This document shows positions 16,876 through 25,376 of a DNA stretch of 64,000 bases, piece after piece. A program made the translations under genes and the position numbers. Origin of the DNA: Dehalococcoidia bacterium (lineage in GTDB: Bacteria > Chloroflexota > Dehalococcoidia > DSTF01 > JACRBR01); contig JBBDXD010000006.1 of the NCBI GenBank assembly GCA_040902535.1, positions 127,026 through 191,025 of the forward strand, given 5' to 3'. The notes under the pieces were generated by a model, which saw nothing but the letters and a program-made list of their open reading frames with translations, ran no database searches and had not been told where the DNA came from. Every line of letters starts with the position of its first letter. Position 1 is the first letter of the stretch.

Positions 16876-18063
16876 ATGAACAAGAAGACGATTCGCGACA
16901 TTGATGTGGACGGCAAGCGCGTGCTCGTGCGCGTTGACTTCAACGTACCCATCGACAAAGAAACCGGCCGCATCCTCGATGACACGCGCATCCGCGCCGC
17001 GCTGCCGACGATCAACTACCTGCGCGAGCACAACGCCAAGGCGCTCCTCGTCTCGCATCTCGGCCGTCCCGACGGTCATATCGTCGAGTCGGCGCGCATG
17101 GCGCCCGTGGCCGCCCGACTCGCCGAACTGATCGGCGCCCCCGTGCCCGTCGCGACCGACGTCGTCGGCGACTCCGCGAAGAACGTCGCGTCGTCCCTGC
17201 CGCCTGGCGGCGTCGCCATGCTCGAGAACGTGCGCTTTGAGCCAGGCGAAGAGAAGAACGACGACGCGCTCGCCCGCGCCCTCGCGTCCTTCGCCGATGT
17301 CTACGTCAACGACGCCTTCGGCACGGCGCATCGCGCGCACGCCTCGACCGCTGGCGTCTCGAAACACCTGCCCGCGGTCGCAGGCTTCTTGATGCAGAAG
17401 GAGATCGACTTCCTGGGGCGCATCGTCGGTGATCCCGAGCCGCCGGTCGCGGCCATCATCGGCGGCGCCAAGATCAGCTCGAAGATCGGTGTGCTGCAGC
17501 ACCTGTTGTCGAAGGTGAATACGCTGCTCGTCGGAGGCGGCATGGCGAGCACGTTCCTCAAGGCGCAGGGCGTCTCGGTCGGCGCGTCGCTCGTCGAGGA
17601 CGACCAGCTCGACACCGCGCGCCAGATCATCGAAGACGCGAAGCGCCGCAATCTGACGATCGGGCTGCCTGTCGACGCCGTTATCGCCGATACGTTCGCG
17701 GAGGACGCACAGTCACGCACCGTCGACATCGCAGACGTGCCCGACGGCTGGCTGATCCTCGACATCGGCCCGAAGACCGTCGCTGACTACGAAGCGAAGC
17801 TCACGGGCGCGAACACCGTCGTCTGGAACGGCCCTCTCGGCGTCGCCGAGTGGGAACCGTTCGCGCACGGCTCGCACGCCATCGCGCGCGCCCTCACCGG
17901 CTCCGACGCCACCGTCGTCATTGGCGGCGGCGAAACCGTCGCGATGGTGCAGGACCTCGGCCTCGCGGACCGCTACGCGCACGTCTCCACGGGCGGCGGC
18001 GCCTCCCTCGACTTCCTCGAAGGCCGCGAACTCCCCGGCGTAGCGGCGCTGCTCGATAAGTAG
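16876..18063 (+). CDS. pgk: Phosphoglycerate kinase
   Basis: This glycolytic enzyme transfers phosphate between 1,3-bisphosphoglycerate and ADP. The 395-residue protein has the complete two-domain fold: [12 protein letters not shown] at the N-terminus, SHLGRPDG, the [12 protein letters not shown] segment, [38 protein letters not shown], and GGGETVAM plus [13 protein letters not shown] near the C-terminus. No other glycolytic gene is beside it. Confidence 0.98.
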   Translation: MNKKTIRDIDVDGKRVLVRVDFNVPIDKETGRILDDTRIRAALPTINYLREHNAKALLVSHLGRPDGHIVESARMAPVAARLAELIGAPVPVATDVVGDSAKNVASSLPPGGVAMLENVRFEPGEEKNDDALARALASFADVYVNDAFGTAHRAHASTAGVSKHLPAVAGFLMQKEIDFLGRIVGDPEPPVAAIIGGAKISSKIGVLQHLLSKVNTLLVGGGMASTFLKAQGVSVGASLVEDDQLDTARQIIEDAKRRNLTIGLPVDAVIADTFAEDAQSRTVDIADVPDGWLILDIGPKTVADYEAKLTGANTVVWNGPLGVAEWEPFAHGSHAIARALTGSDATVVIGGGETVAMVQDLGLADRYAHVSTGGGASLDFLEGRELPGVAALLDK

Positions 18064-18078
18064 GTCCGCGCGCTCCGT

Positions 18079-18107
18079 TTGACCCGCCGCAGACGCCTTG
18101 TTACCCT
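18079..18107 (+). promoter_or_regulatory. Promoter for rplY
   Basis: TTGACC (18079-18084), a 17-bp spacer and TACCCT (18102-18107) lie 45 bp before the rplY ATG. A CGGGAG ribosome site follows in the leader. Confidence 0.45.
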
Positions 18108-18151
18108 CTCGTGGGCCTTTGGGCTCTATTTTTTCGGGAGTCAACGAATCC

Positions 18152-18832
18152 ATGGCGAACAACTCACTCAGCGCCGCTCCTCGCACCGTGCTCGGTAAGA
18201 AGGTGAAGGCGCTCCGGCGCTCAGGCGTCACCCCCGCCAACATCTACGGCCACAAGGTCGACTCCACTGCCGTCCAGGCCGACACGGCGGAGCTGACGCA
18301 CCTCCTGCGCGCCGCCGGCCGCAACGCGATCATCGACCTCACGGTAGAAGGCGAGGCGGCGCCGCGGACCGTTGTCGTCCGCAACATTGGCCGCAATCCC
18401 GTCACGAGCCAGATCCTGCACATCGACTTTTTCCAGGTCTCCATGACCGAGACCATGAAGGCCGAGGTGCGCGTCGTGCTCACCGGCTCATCCTCCGCCG
18501 TCTCCGACATGCAGGGCGTGCTGCTGCAAATGATCGAGTCGGTATCGGTCGAGGGGCTCCCGGGTGACATCCCCGCCGAGTTCCTGGCCGATGTCTCCGT
18601 CCTGACACAGCTCGAATCATCGATCCACGTGCGTGACCTGCACATCGACGAGACGAAGGTCACCGTCACCACCGACCCCGATGTCGTCGTCGCTCGCGTC
18701 GCAGCGCCACGGCTAGCGGCCGCTGAGGAGGAAGAGGCGGCGGCCGCTGCAGAGGGCGCCGAGGCGCCGGCCGAAGGCGCCGAGGGCGCTGCCCCCGCCG
18801 AAGGTGCCAAGCCCGAAGAGGGCGGCGAGTAG
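18152..18832 (+). CDS. rplY: Ribosomal protein bL25, CTC type
   Basis: bL25 binds 5S rRNA in the large subunit. The 226-residue protein is the long CTC form: an N-terminal 5S-binding barrel (about 1-95, with SGVTPANIYGHK and LHIDFFQVSMTETM) and a C-terminal beta domain (about 96-190). It ends in a 35-residue Ala/Glu/Gly-rich acidic tail built from repeats like EGAEAPAEGAEG. Such tails are common in this family. I chose ATG 18152 since the family begins here; the frame upstream is not conserved. Confidence 0.93.
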   Translation: MANNSLSAAPRTVLGKKVKALRRSGVTPANIYGHKVDSTAVQADTAELTHLLRAAGRNAIIDLTVEGEAAPRTVVVRNIGRNPVTSQILHIDFFQVSMTETMKAEVRVVLTGSSSAVSDMQGVLLQMIESVSVEGLPGDIPAEFLADVSVLTQLESSIHVRDLHIDETKVTVTTDPDVVVARVAAPRLAAAEEEEAAAAAEGAEAPAEGAEGAAPAEGAKPEEGGE

Positions 18833-18852
18833 CTCTACGGCCACACTTGAAA

Positions 18853-18883
18853 CAAAAAAAGGGGCGCGACGAGCGCCCATTTT
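18853..18883. terminator. Bidirectional intrinsic terminator
   Basis: GGGCGC-GACGA-GCGCCC (18862-18878) is preceded by seven A's and followed by ATTTT. It can end both rplY and the convergent methyltransferase gene. Confidence 0.75.
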
Positions 18884-18902
18884 GCATCGTCTTCGCCGCG
18901 TG

Positions 18903-19697
18903 TTAGCGCTTCTGCGCGCTCACGAACACGCGCTGGCGATACGGCTGCAGTTGCAGCGTCAGCGTCACCTCTCCGGCCAGCGCGGTGTACGCGGCCTCGC
19001 CCATCTCGCTGGTAAGCTCCGCCTTCGCATCGACGATCGCCTGGTATGCCTGCGTCAGCCGTACGCGCCAGCCCGCCGTCTCGGCGCAGCTCACCACGTC
19101 GAACCCTGCCTGTTCCAGGAGCGGGCTGTAATCGGCCACCGGATCCATTCCAAGCACCGGCACGCCGGCGACGCGCTCCGGCTCCAGCTCGAAGCACGCA
19201 AACGCCAGGCGCCCGCCGGGCCGAAGAATGCGCGCGATCTCGTGGAGCGCGGCGCGCTTATCCGGCGCGTACTGCAGCGCGTCGACGCTGATCGCGGCGG
19301 CCGCAGATCCAGCATCGAGTCCGGTCTGCGCAAACGATCCTTGCGTGAACCTTGCGACGGGCGCCGGTTGCAGCGATGCTGCTCGTTCGCGAGCGCCCGC
19401 CAGCGCGACCGATGAGATATCGACGCCGACGAGCCCCGCGCCGGCCCCCCGCGCGATCCACAACCCCGGACCCGCCATGCCGCACGCGAGATCGACGAGC
19501 GTGTCGCCATCGCGCAAGTTCAGTGCCGCCGCCATCGTCTGCATCTCGGCGAGCGTCAGGAAACTGATGTGCTCGAACCCCGCAGGGTAATCCTCGCCCG
19601 TCGCATGCGTACGCCAGATCTTGTGGAACGTCGGGCTGTCTGACATGGCGCCGTAAACGGCGTCGTAGCCCGCTGCGACGCGGTCCGTGTCGTCCAT
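18903..19697 (-). CDS. Class I SAM-dependent methyltransferase
   Basis: The 264-residue protein has the Rossmann methyltransferase motifs: VDLACGMAGPGLWIA (motif I), VGVDIS (motif II), AAISVDALQYAPD (motif IV) and LRPGGRLAFACFE. The pattern is like small-molecule UbiE-type enzymes; the substrate is unknown. ATG 19697 is preceded by GAGGG. The next gene upstream on this strand is a 2Fe-2S ferredoxin. Confidence 0.85.
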   Translation of the reverse strand: MDDTDRVAAGYDAVYGAMSDSPTFHKIWRTHATGEDYPAGFEHISFLTLAEMQTMAAALNLRDGDTLVDLACGMAGPGLWIARGAGAGLVGVDISSVALAGARERAASLQPAPVARFTQGSFAQTGLDAGSAAAAISVDALQYAPDKRAALHEIARILRPGGRLAFACFELEPERVAGVPVLGMDPVADYSPLLEQAGFDVVSCAETAGWRVRLTQAYQAIVDAKAELTSEMGEAAYTALAGEVTLTLQLQPYRQRVFVSAQKR

Positions 19698-19764
19698 GCT
19701 TACCCTCGCGTAGGAGAATCCCGCCGCCTCACACACGGCCAGGGCACCGGTCGCCCCGTCGAAG

Positions 19765-20205
19765 CTACTCCGCAGCGCCGCCCAGCGGGTCGACCGCAAA
19801 GCAAAACTCTTCGACCACGCACCCGCCGATCAGATGCTCCTGGATGATCCGCTCGAGCACGTCTGCGTTCGCCGAGTGATACCACGCGCCCTCCGGGTAG
19901 ACGAGCGCGATCGGCCCCTGCGCGCACATGCGCAGGCAATTCGCCTTCGTGCGATACACCACGCCTGCCCCCGCCGTGAGCCCCAGTTCGACGAGCCTGC
20001 GCTTCAGGAACTCCCACGCGGCGAGCGTCTGCTCGCGCGGCGCGCACTTGGGCTCCGTCTGGTCGGCGCAGAGCAGGATATGACGCCGAATCCGCCCCAC
20101 GCCGTACTGCGCGACATGCTCGAGCAACTCTTCGTCCAGCGCGCGTTCTTCGTTCGGCACGATCCATCGTTGCAGCCGCGATGCCCTCGCACAACCCTCC
20201 GTCAT
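19765..20205 (-). CDS. Thioredoxin-fold [2Fe-2S] ferredoxin
   Basis: The 146-residue protein matches the (2Fe-2S) ferredoxin family related to the NuoE C-terminal domain. The order is [14 protein letters not shown] (first two Cys, about residues 46 and 53), then [21 protein letters not shown] with the second pair, four residues apart. The C-terminal helix is usual. The first 15 residues may not be translated: GTG 20160 (in [10 protein letters not shown]) is an alternative start. It probably serves as an electron carrier for an unidentified partner. Confidence 0.85.
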   Translation of the reverse strand: MTEGCARASRLQRWIVPNEERALDEELLEHVAQYGVGRIRRHILLCADQTEPKCAPREQTLAAWEFLKRRLVELGLTAGAGVVYRTKANCLRMCAQGPIALVYPEGAWYHSANADVLERIIQEHLIGGCVVEEFCFAVDPLGGAAE

Positions 20206-20328
20206 AACGGGAAGGCGGGCGCCCTAATTCCCACGGTTTGCGCTTCGGTTTGGCTATCTCCAGATTCGAAAAAGCTGGTGAGAGACGCGTAATCGGCTCG
20301 TGAGACGCTCGACGTAAAGTTGACCCTG

Positions 20329-20350
20329 CTTGTCAAACCGCAACGACAAG
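20329..20350. promoter_or_regulatory. Inverted repeat upstream of the small HTH gene
   Basis: CTTGTC-N10-GACAAG lies 47 bp before the HTH gene and follows a TTGACC (20320-20325) that could be a -35 box. An autoregulatory operator is possible; no good -10 is seen. Confidence 0.35.
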
Positions 20351-20396
20351 CTCCAACGGCGCGGCCCGCAGCAGCGGGCGTTCACAGGGGGCAAGG

Positions 20397-20627
20397 ATGT
20401 CTGTCGAACTCACACCAACGTTGCAGGAGGAAAGACACCTCGACGAGCTGACGAGGACCGAGAAGCTCCGCATCGCGGCGCGTGTCCTCATCAAGCGTGG
20501 AGTGGCCGGGAACGGCGGAAGATGGGGCCTGCAGTCGCGGCTCGCGGAACACTTCGGTGTCACGCGGCAGCGCGTCAGCCAGATCGTCCGCCAGGAACTC
20601 GCCCACTTCAATGCTGATTCTCGATAA
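20397..20627 (+). CDS. Small helix-turn-helix DNA-binding protein
   Basis: The 76-residue protein has a clear HTH: RLAEHFGVTRQRVSQIVRQE (about residues 48-67), with the A-x3-G-V-x-R-x-x-V-x-x-I spacing. The N-terminal half is predicted helical and charged. A GGGGGCAAGG site precedes the ATG. This size suits a Cro-like repressor or a sigma-region-4-like fragment. It overlaps a second small reading frame by 17 bp. Confidence 0.65.
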   Translation: MSVELTPTLQEERHLDELTRTEKLRIAARVLIKRGVAGNGGRWGLQSRLAEHFGVTRQRVSQIVRQELAHFNADSR

Positions 20628-20847
20628 GCAGAAGGCGGTCGAACACATCGTTGCGCTCACCTCCGCCGACCCCGTCGCGGTCGCCCGTCCTGAGGAGCGG
20701 CCCGGCAGGATCCGTGCGCGCAGCTATCACCGTGTGGCGCGGTACGAGCGGAAGACGGCGGCGGCAGACGGCGGTTTGCCGCCCCGCCGCTCACCGTTCC
20801 GCTTCCGTCGCCGCCTCGTCCCCAACATCGAGGGGACGCCTGTCTGA
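20611..20847 (+). CDS. Possible small basic protein coupled to the HTH gene
   Basis: ATG 20611 lies 17 bp before the HTH gene stop and opens a 78-codon frame (MLILDKQKAVEHIVALTSAD...). The first 40 codons look natural; the last 30 are Arg/Pro-rich. The stop at 20845-20847 is followed at once by an 18-bp perfect hairpin, which argues that the frame is real. No family is recognised, and this could still be chance. Confidence 0.3.
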   Translation: MLILDKQKAVEHIVALTSADPVAVARPEERPGRIRARSYHRVARYERKTAAADGGLPPRRSPFRFRRRLVPNIEGTPV

Positions 20848-20892
20848 GGTCGATGAGGCCCCGAACCCCGAGCCTTCGGGGCCTCATCGACC
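20848..20892. repeat. 18-bp perfect inverted repeat (hairpin) after the small gene pair
   Basis: The arms start GGTCGATGAGGCCCCGAA and end with the exact reverse complement; the loop is 9 nt. No T-run follows, so it is either an RNA-processing or termination-like hairpin, or a miniature repeat. Confidence 0.6.
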
Positions 20893-21007
20893 CGACCCTG
20901 CCCCGAAGCGAACGAAGCGCCGCGTCCACCACACCGAACGATATAGCGCGGGGCACATGTGCACGCCACGGCGTCTCCGGCCGGGTCCGAGACGCGCGCC
21001 CACGCCG

Positions 21008-21059
21008 TCCCCTCTGTTGTCTGTTGTCTGTTGTTTGTTGTCTGTTGTTTGTTTGTCCT
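21008..21059. repeat. TTGT-rich low-complexity tract
   Basis: The tract is made of repeated CTGTTGT/TTGTTTG units just beyond the 3' end of the PIG-L gene. A similar but shorter tract lies at 7890-7916, just beyond purC. Confidence 0.6.
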
Positions 21060-21899
21060 CTACTCCAACCCCGCAAACAGATCGTCGAGCATCACGCCGT
21101 CCGCGACGGGCGGGTGCGCGCGATGAAACCACTCCCGCCCGAAAAAGCGCAGCCGCGATGCGACCGGCAGCTTCATGAACGGATTCATGTCGGAGATCTG
21201 CGTCCGGTGCGCCACCATCGCGCGCTCCTTGCGTTCGAACTGATCGCGTACGTCGATCACGCAGTTCGGCTCGACGCGCGGCAAGTCGTCGATGCCTTCC
21301 TCCTGCGCGACGTTCGGCTCCATGATCCCGCTCTCCTGCATCTCTTGCATCAGCCGGCCGAACTCCTGCATAGGGATCGCCGTGTAATACAGCGCGTTCG
21401 CCTGCCACGCCGCGCCGGCCCCGGCGTAACGCGATGCGTCCGCCGCCGCGCTGAATGCTTCCTTCGCGTGAAAATGCACCGCGATGTGGTCCGGATGGCC
21501 GTAACCGCCGCTCTCGTCCCACGTCACCACGATCCGCGGCCGCGTCTCGCGGATCAATCGCACCATCGCTTCGACGACATCGTCGGCAGCGGCGTTCATC
21601 AGCGCGTCCGGATGCTCATTCTCGGCCGTCCCCTTCATTCCCGAGTCGCGGAAGCCCAGGAAGCGCACGTCGGACACGCCGAGGATCGTCATCGCATCGC
21701 GCAGTTCCTGCTCGCGATAGTCCGCCAGCGTCTCGGGCGTCGCGCCGGTCCCCGGCGAGATCTCCCCGACCTCGCCGCGCGTCGCCGAGACCATCGTCAC
21801 CGGCACGCCGCGGTCCGCGTATCGCGCGACCGTCGCGCCGACGCCGAACGTCTCGTCGTCTGGATGAGCAAAGATCGCCAGGATTCCGCCTTCGGGCAT
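21060..21899 (-). CDS. PIG-L / LmbE family deacetylase
   Basis: This family uses zinc to remove acetyl groups from N-acetylglucosaminyl conjugates. The 279-residue protein has the metal motif IFAHPDDE near the start, a VSATRGEVG segment and the GGYGHPDHIAVHFHA motif that supplies another His. The ATG 21899 is preceded by GGAGGAG. MshB-like or BshB-like roles are possible; no thiol cofactor gene is nearby, so the substrate is open. Confidence 0.85.
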   Translation of the reverse strand: MPEGGILAIFAHPDDETFGVGATVARYADRGVPVTMVSATRGEVGEISPGTGATPETLADYREQELRDAMTILGVSDVRFLGFRDSGMKGTAENEHPDALMNAAADDVVEAMVRLIRETRPRIVVTWDESGGYGHPDHIAVHFHAKEAFSAAADASRYAGAGAAWQANALYYTAIPMQEFGRLMQEMQESGIMEPNVAQEEGIDDLPRVEPNCVIDVRDQFERKERAMVAHRTQISDMNPFMKLPVASRLRFFGREWFHRAHPPVADGVMLDDLFAGLE

Positions 21900-22090
21900 A
21901 ACTCCTCCTATCACGTGCGCAAGTGATCCAGTCTGACACGCGCGCGCCCCAGCATCACGTATGGCCCGTTGCCTGTCCCGTCCGCCGTAGGCCCGAAAAC
22001 TCCACCCGCGATCCCGACGACCGACGACCGACGACCAGGCGACCAGACGACGGCTGGTCGCCCCGCCGCCCCGCGTGGTACCGTCGCGCC

Positions 22091-23458
22091 ATGCCCACCA
22101 TCACCCTCCCTTTCGGCGACGCCACCATCGATGCCGAACTCCCCGCACGGGCGCGCGTCGTCGCGCGCAGCGGTGGCGCCGGTTCCGGCGGCGGCCTCCA
22201 GCCCGTCGCTGACCTGGAGTCGACGATCCGGCAGGCCCTCGATCGACCGCTCGGCCTGCCGCCGATCCGCGAACTCGTGCGCCCCGGCTCGCGCGTCGCC
22301 ATCGCCTTCGACGATCCCACCGTGACGTCCTTCGGCCCGATCCGCCGCGTCGCCATCGAGGCGATCCTCGCGCAACTCGTCGATGCCGGCGTCCGCGAGG
22401 ACGATGTGCGGCTGATCTGCGCCAACGCGCTGCACCGTAAGTTCACGCGTGAAGAACTCGCCACGATCATCGGACAGGAGTTGGTCGACCGCTTCGGCGA
22501 GCGCCTCTTCTGCCACGACGCCGAAGATCGCGACAACATCGTCAATCTCGGCACGACGCCGCGCGGCTACGACGTCGAACTCTCCCGTCACGCCGCCGAA
22601 GCGGATCTCTGCGTGTACGTGAACGCCGGCCTGCACCTGGGATTCAGCGGCGGCTGGAAGTCGATCGCCGTCGGGCTATCGACATGGCGCTCCATCCGCC
22701 ACACCCACCACCCCGACGGCATGTCGATGTCCGTGCTCAACAACCGCATGCACGACGTGCTCAACGAGATGGGCGCGCACCTCGAAGCCTCACTCGGCAA
22801 GCGCATGTACAAGATCGAGTGCGTGCAGGCGTCGCCGACGAGGATCGCGCACGTCTGGGCGGGCGGCGTCTCCGAAACGCGCGCCGCTGCGCTCGACGTC
22901 ATGGCCTCACGCAACGCGCCGCGTCGTTCGCAATCGGAGCCCGCCGATGTCGTCGTCTACGGCCTCCCCGCATGGAGCCCGTACGCCGTCTTCGGCCAGA
23001 TGAACCCAATCCTGACGCTGATATCGTCCGGCCTCGGCTATCTCGGCGGCTACATCGAAGCGCTCGGCAAACCCGGCTGCACCGTCGTGCTCGCGACGCC
23101 GTGTCCGGAGGCGTGGGACATGGAACACCACCCCTCGTACCGCGACGCCTGGGACCGTGTGTTACCCGCGACACGCGACCCGTACGAGATCATGCGCAGG
23201 CACACCGACGAGTTCGCCACGCATGCCGGCTACATCGACCGCTACCGCAACGGCGTCGCGTTCCACCCCGTCCACGCGATCCTCGCGACGCATCCGCTAC
23301 GCCGCCTCAAGCACGCATCACGCGTCATCGTCGCCGGCGCACTCGATCCGGCGGTGCCACAGCACATCGGCTTCGACCACTCCCCGTCCGTCGAATCCGC
23401 CCTCACCGAAGCCGAACGCCACCACGGCCCCGACTGCTCCATCGTCTGCGTGAATTGA
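22091..23458 (+). CDS. larA: LarA-family (lactate racemase-like) protein
   Basis: LarA enzymes use a nickel-pincer nucleotide cofactor to racemise alpha-hydroxy acids. The 455-residue protein shows the N-terminal DUF2088 part and motifs that fit the cofactor site: ANALHRKFT (His), LHLGFSGGWKSIAVG (His and the cofactor-bearing Lys). I start at ATG 22091, since the frame upstream is low-complexity. No larB, larC or larE cofactor genes are next to it, so the true substrate may be another hydroxy acid. Confidence 0.8.
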   Translation: MPTITLPFGDATIDAELPARARVVARSGGAGSGGGLQPVADLESTIRQALDRPLGLPPIRELVRPGSRVAIAFDDPTVTSFGPIRRVAIEAILAQLVDAGVREDDVRLICANALHRKFTREELATIIGQELVDRFGERLFCHDAEDRDNIVNLGTTPRGYDVELSRHAAEADLCVYVNAGLHLGFSGGWKSIAVGLSTWRSIRHTHHPDGMSMSVLNNRMHDVLNEMGAHLEASLGKRMYKIECVQASPTRIAHVWAGGVSETRAAALDVMASRNAPRRSQSEPADVVVYGLPAWSPYAVFGQMNPILTLISSGLGYLGGYIEALGKPGCTVVLATPCPEAWDMEHHPSYRDAWDRVLPATRDPYEIMRRHTDEFATHAGYIDRYRNGVAFHPVHAILATHPLRRLKHASRVIVAGALDPAVPQHIGFDHSPSVESALTEAERHHGPDCSIVCVN

Positions 23459-23466
23459 GCGCAGCC

Positions 23467-23681
23467 GTCATTCCGAGCGAAGCGAAGGCAGCGTCATTCC
23501 GAACGAAGCGAAGAACAGCGTCATTCAGAGCGAAGCGAAGAATCTCTCTCGTGGTCGCCACGCATGAAGGCAATTCCTCGCGTACCCTCACGACGAACGC
23601 GCATCAGAGCGAAGCGAACAACAGCGTCATTCAGAGCGAAGCAAAACAGCGTCATTCAGAGCGAAGCGAAGAATCTCTCTC
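23467..23681 (+). repeat. Cluster of six copies of the dispersed 31-bp repeat
   Basis: Copies begin at about 23467, 23493, 23520, 23602, 23626 and 23651. The core is GAGCGAAGCGAAG, preceded by GTCATTC[CA]. The third and sixth copies are full length and end AATCTCTCTC; the others are shortened to 19-21 bp. They lie in direct orientation between larA and the GIY-YIG gene. Confidence 0.9.
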
Positions 23682-23694
23682 CTGGTAGCCGCAA

Positions 23695-24066
23695 ATGAAG
23701 ACATTCCATGTGTACATCATGACGAACGCCGCGCGTGGCACGCTCTACGTCGGTGTCACGAACGCGATCGCCCGACGCGTCGACGAACACAAGTCGAAGC
23801 GCTCACCCGGGTTCACGCGCCGCTACAACCTCTCCATGCTCGTCTACGCGGAGACGGCCGATGACGCGCTGTCGGCGATCGCCAGGGAGAAGCAGATCAA
23901 AGGTCTGAGCCGATCGAAGAAGATCGCGCTGATCGAAGCGGAGAATCCTGGCCGGGCTGATCTCGCCCATGACTGGTTCGCTGGCGACGCTCATGGCGAC
24001 GTCCGGCCAAAGCAGCGTATCCCGGCGCAGCCGCACGAGAGAGACTCTTCGCTTCGCTCTGATTGA
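23695..24066 (+). CDS. GIY-YIG nuclease-domain protein
   Basis: The 123-residue protein has a GIY-YIG domain over residues 1-85: FHVYIMTNAARGTLYVGVTN carries the two Tyr motifs (Y-I-M and Y-V-G), followed by the conserved Arg/His region (ARRVDEHKS) and a later REKQIKGLSR with a possible catalytic Glu. It is of the small, stand-alone UPF0213/YhbQ kind. The last ten residues (HERDSSLRSD) and the stop codon are encoded by an inverted copy of the dispersed repeat. Six direct copies lie upstream, the last ending 14 bp before the ATG. This suggests the gene and repeats form one element. Confidence 0.85.
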   Translation: MKTFHVYIMTNAARGTLYVGVTNAIARRVDEHKSKRSPGFTRRYNLSMLVYAETADDALSAIAREKQIKGLSRSKKIALIEAENPGRADLAHDWFAGDAHGDVRPKQRIPAQPHERDSSLRSD

Positions 24067-24067
24067 C
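24037..24067 (-). repeat. Inverted copy of the dispersed repeat at the GIY-YIG 3' end
   Basis: On the - strand it reads GTCAATCAGAGCGAAGCGAA then GAGTCTCTCTC. It matches the upstream units with two or three changes and contains the GIY-YIG stop. Confidence 0.85.
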
Positions 24068-24167
24068 ACGTTTCGACGCCCCTCGCAACTATGGCTCCCT
24101 CGCTCCAATGGGCGACCTTAAGGACCTGCCGCGGTACGATCCCCCTCTCACAACGAAGGAGATCCCC

Positions 24168-25361
24168 ATGCCCAACGCACTCACCCCCGAAATCAAAGAA
24201 CAACGCAAGCAGGCGAAAGCCTTCCTCGACGAGCACATCATCCCCAACGAGCCCGCCCTCCAGCAGCACGACGCGAACGCCGCCGCCCTCATGAAAGACC
24301 TCCAGGCGCGCGTCAAATCGATGGGCATGTGGGCGATGTTCATCGGCCCGGAGGCCGGCGGCACCGGCACCGGCTTTCTGGCCTACGCCTACGTCAACGA
24401 GATCCTCGGCCGCAGCCCCTTCGCGCCGCGCGCCTTCGGATGCGCCGCCCCCGACACCGGCAACGCCGAGATCCTGCACCAGTTCGGCACCCCCGACCAG
24501 AAGGAGCGCTGGATGAAGCCGCTGATCGCCGGCGACATCCGCTCCTGCTTCTCGATGACAGAGCCCGAAGTGTCGGGCGCCGACCCCACGGGCCTGCGCA
24601 CGCGCGCCCTGCGCGACGGCGACGAGTGGGTGATCAACGGCCACAAGTGGTTCACCAGCGGCGCCATCGGCGCGTCGTTCGCGATCGTCATGACCGTCAG
24701 CGATCCCGAAGCCGAGCAGCACCGCCGCATGAGCCAGATCATCGTCCCGACGGACACGCCCGGCTTCAACATCGTCCGGCCCGTGCCCGTCATGGGCGAG
24801 ACCGACGGCGCCCACTGCGAGATCATCTATGACAACGTGCGCGTCCCCGTCACGAACACGCTCGGCGAGGCCGGCGATGGCTTCCGCATCGCGCAGCGGC
24901 GCCTCGGGCCGGGGCGCATCCATCACTGCATGCGCTGGCTGGGACAGATGCAGCGCGCGTTCGAACTGATGTGTACCTACGCGCTCAAGCGCGAGGCGTT
25001 CGGCGGCCCGCTCGCCGACAAGCAGACCGTGCAGAACTGGATCGCCGACTCCGCCGCCGAGATCCAGGCGTCGCGCCTGCTCACACTCGCCGCCGCCGAA
25101 AAGATCGACCAGGGCGACGAAGCGCGCGCCGAGATCTCGATCATCAAGTTCTTCGGCGCCAGGGTCCTGCACGACGTCATCGACCGCGCGATCCAGGTGC
25201 ACGGCGCCCGCGGCGTCTCCGGCGACACGCCGCTCGAGAGCATGTACCGCAACGCGCGCGCCGCCCGCATCTACGACGGCCCGGACGAAGTGCATCGCAT
25301 GGTCGTAGCCCGCCGCATCCTCCGCACCTTCAAAGACGGCGGCGTGTGGGAGTTTGAGTAG
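24168..25361 (+). CDS. Acyl-CoA dehydrogenase family protein
   Basis: This is an FAD-dependent acyl-CoA dehydrogenase of 397 residues, preceded by an ideal AAGGAG site at ATG 24168. The N-terminal helical domain has GPEAGGTGTGFLAYAYVNEI; the middle domain has CFSMTEPEVSGADP and INGHKWFTSGA; the C-terminal domain has QVHGARGVSGDTPLE and YDGPDEVH. In the last motif an Asp stands where the classic family has a catalytic Glu, as in ACAD10/11-like members. The chain length it acts on is unknown. It is convergent with the DUF4268 gene. Confidence 0.9.
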   Translation: MPNALTPEIKEQRKQAKAFLDEHIIPNEPALQQHDANAAALMKDLQARVKSMGMWAMFIGPEAGGTGTGFLAYAYVNEILGRSPFAPRAFGCAAPDTGNAEILHQFGTPDQKERWMKPLIAGDIRSCFSMTEPEVSGADPTGLRTRALRDGDEWVINGHKWFTSGAIGASFAIVMTVSDPEAEQHRRMSQIIVPTDTPGFNIVRPVPVMGETDGAHCEIIYDNVRVPVTNTLGEAGDGFRIAQRRLGPGRIHHCMRWLGQMQRAFELMCTYALKREAFGGPLADKQTVQNWIADSAAEIQASRLLTLAAAEKIDQGDEARAEISIIKFFGARVLHDVIDRAIQVHGARGVSGDTPLESMYRNARAARIYDGPDEVHRMVVARRILRTFKDGGVWEFE

Positions 25362-25376
25362 AGAGCTCGCTCTCTC

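Noticed and set aside
23467..23681. CRISPR array
   Set aside because: The spacing between repeats is irregular (a few to about 50 bp), the copies are truncated, and no cas gene is near. It is a dispersed repeat cluster.
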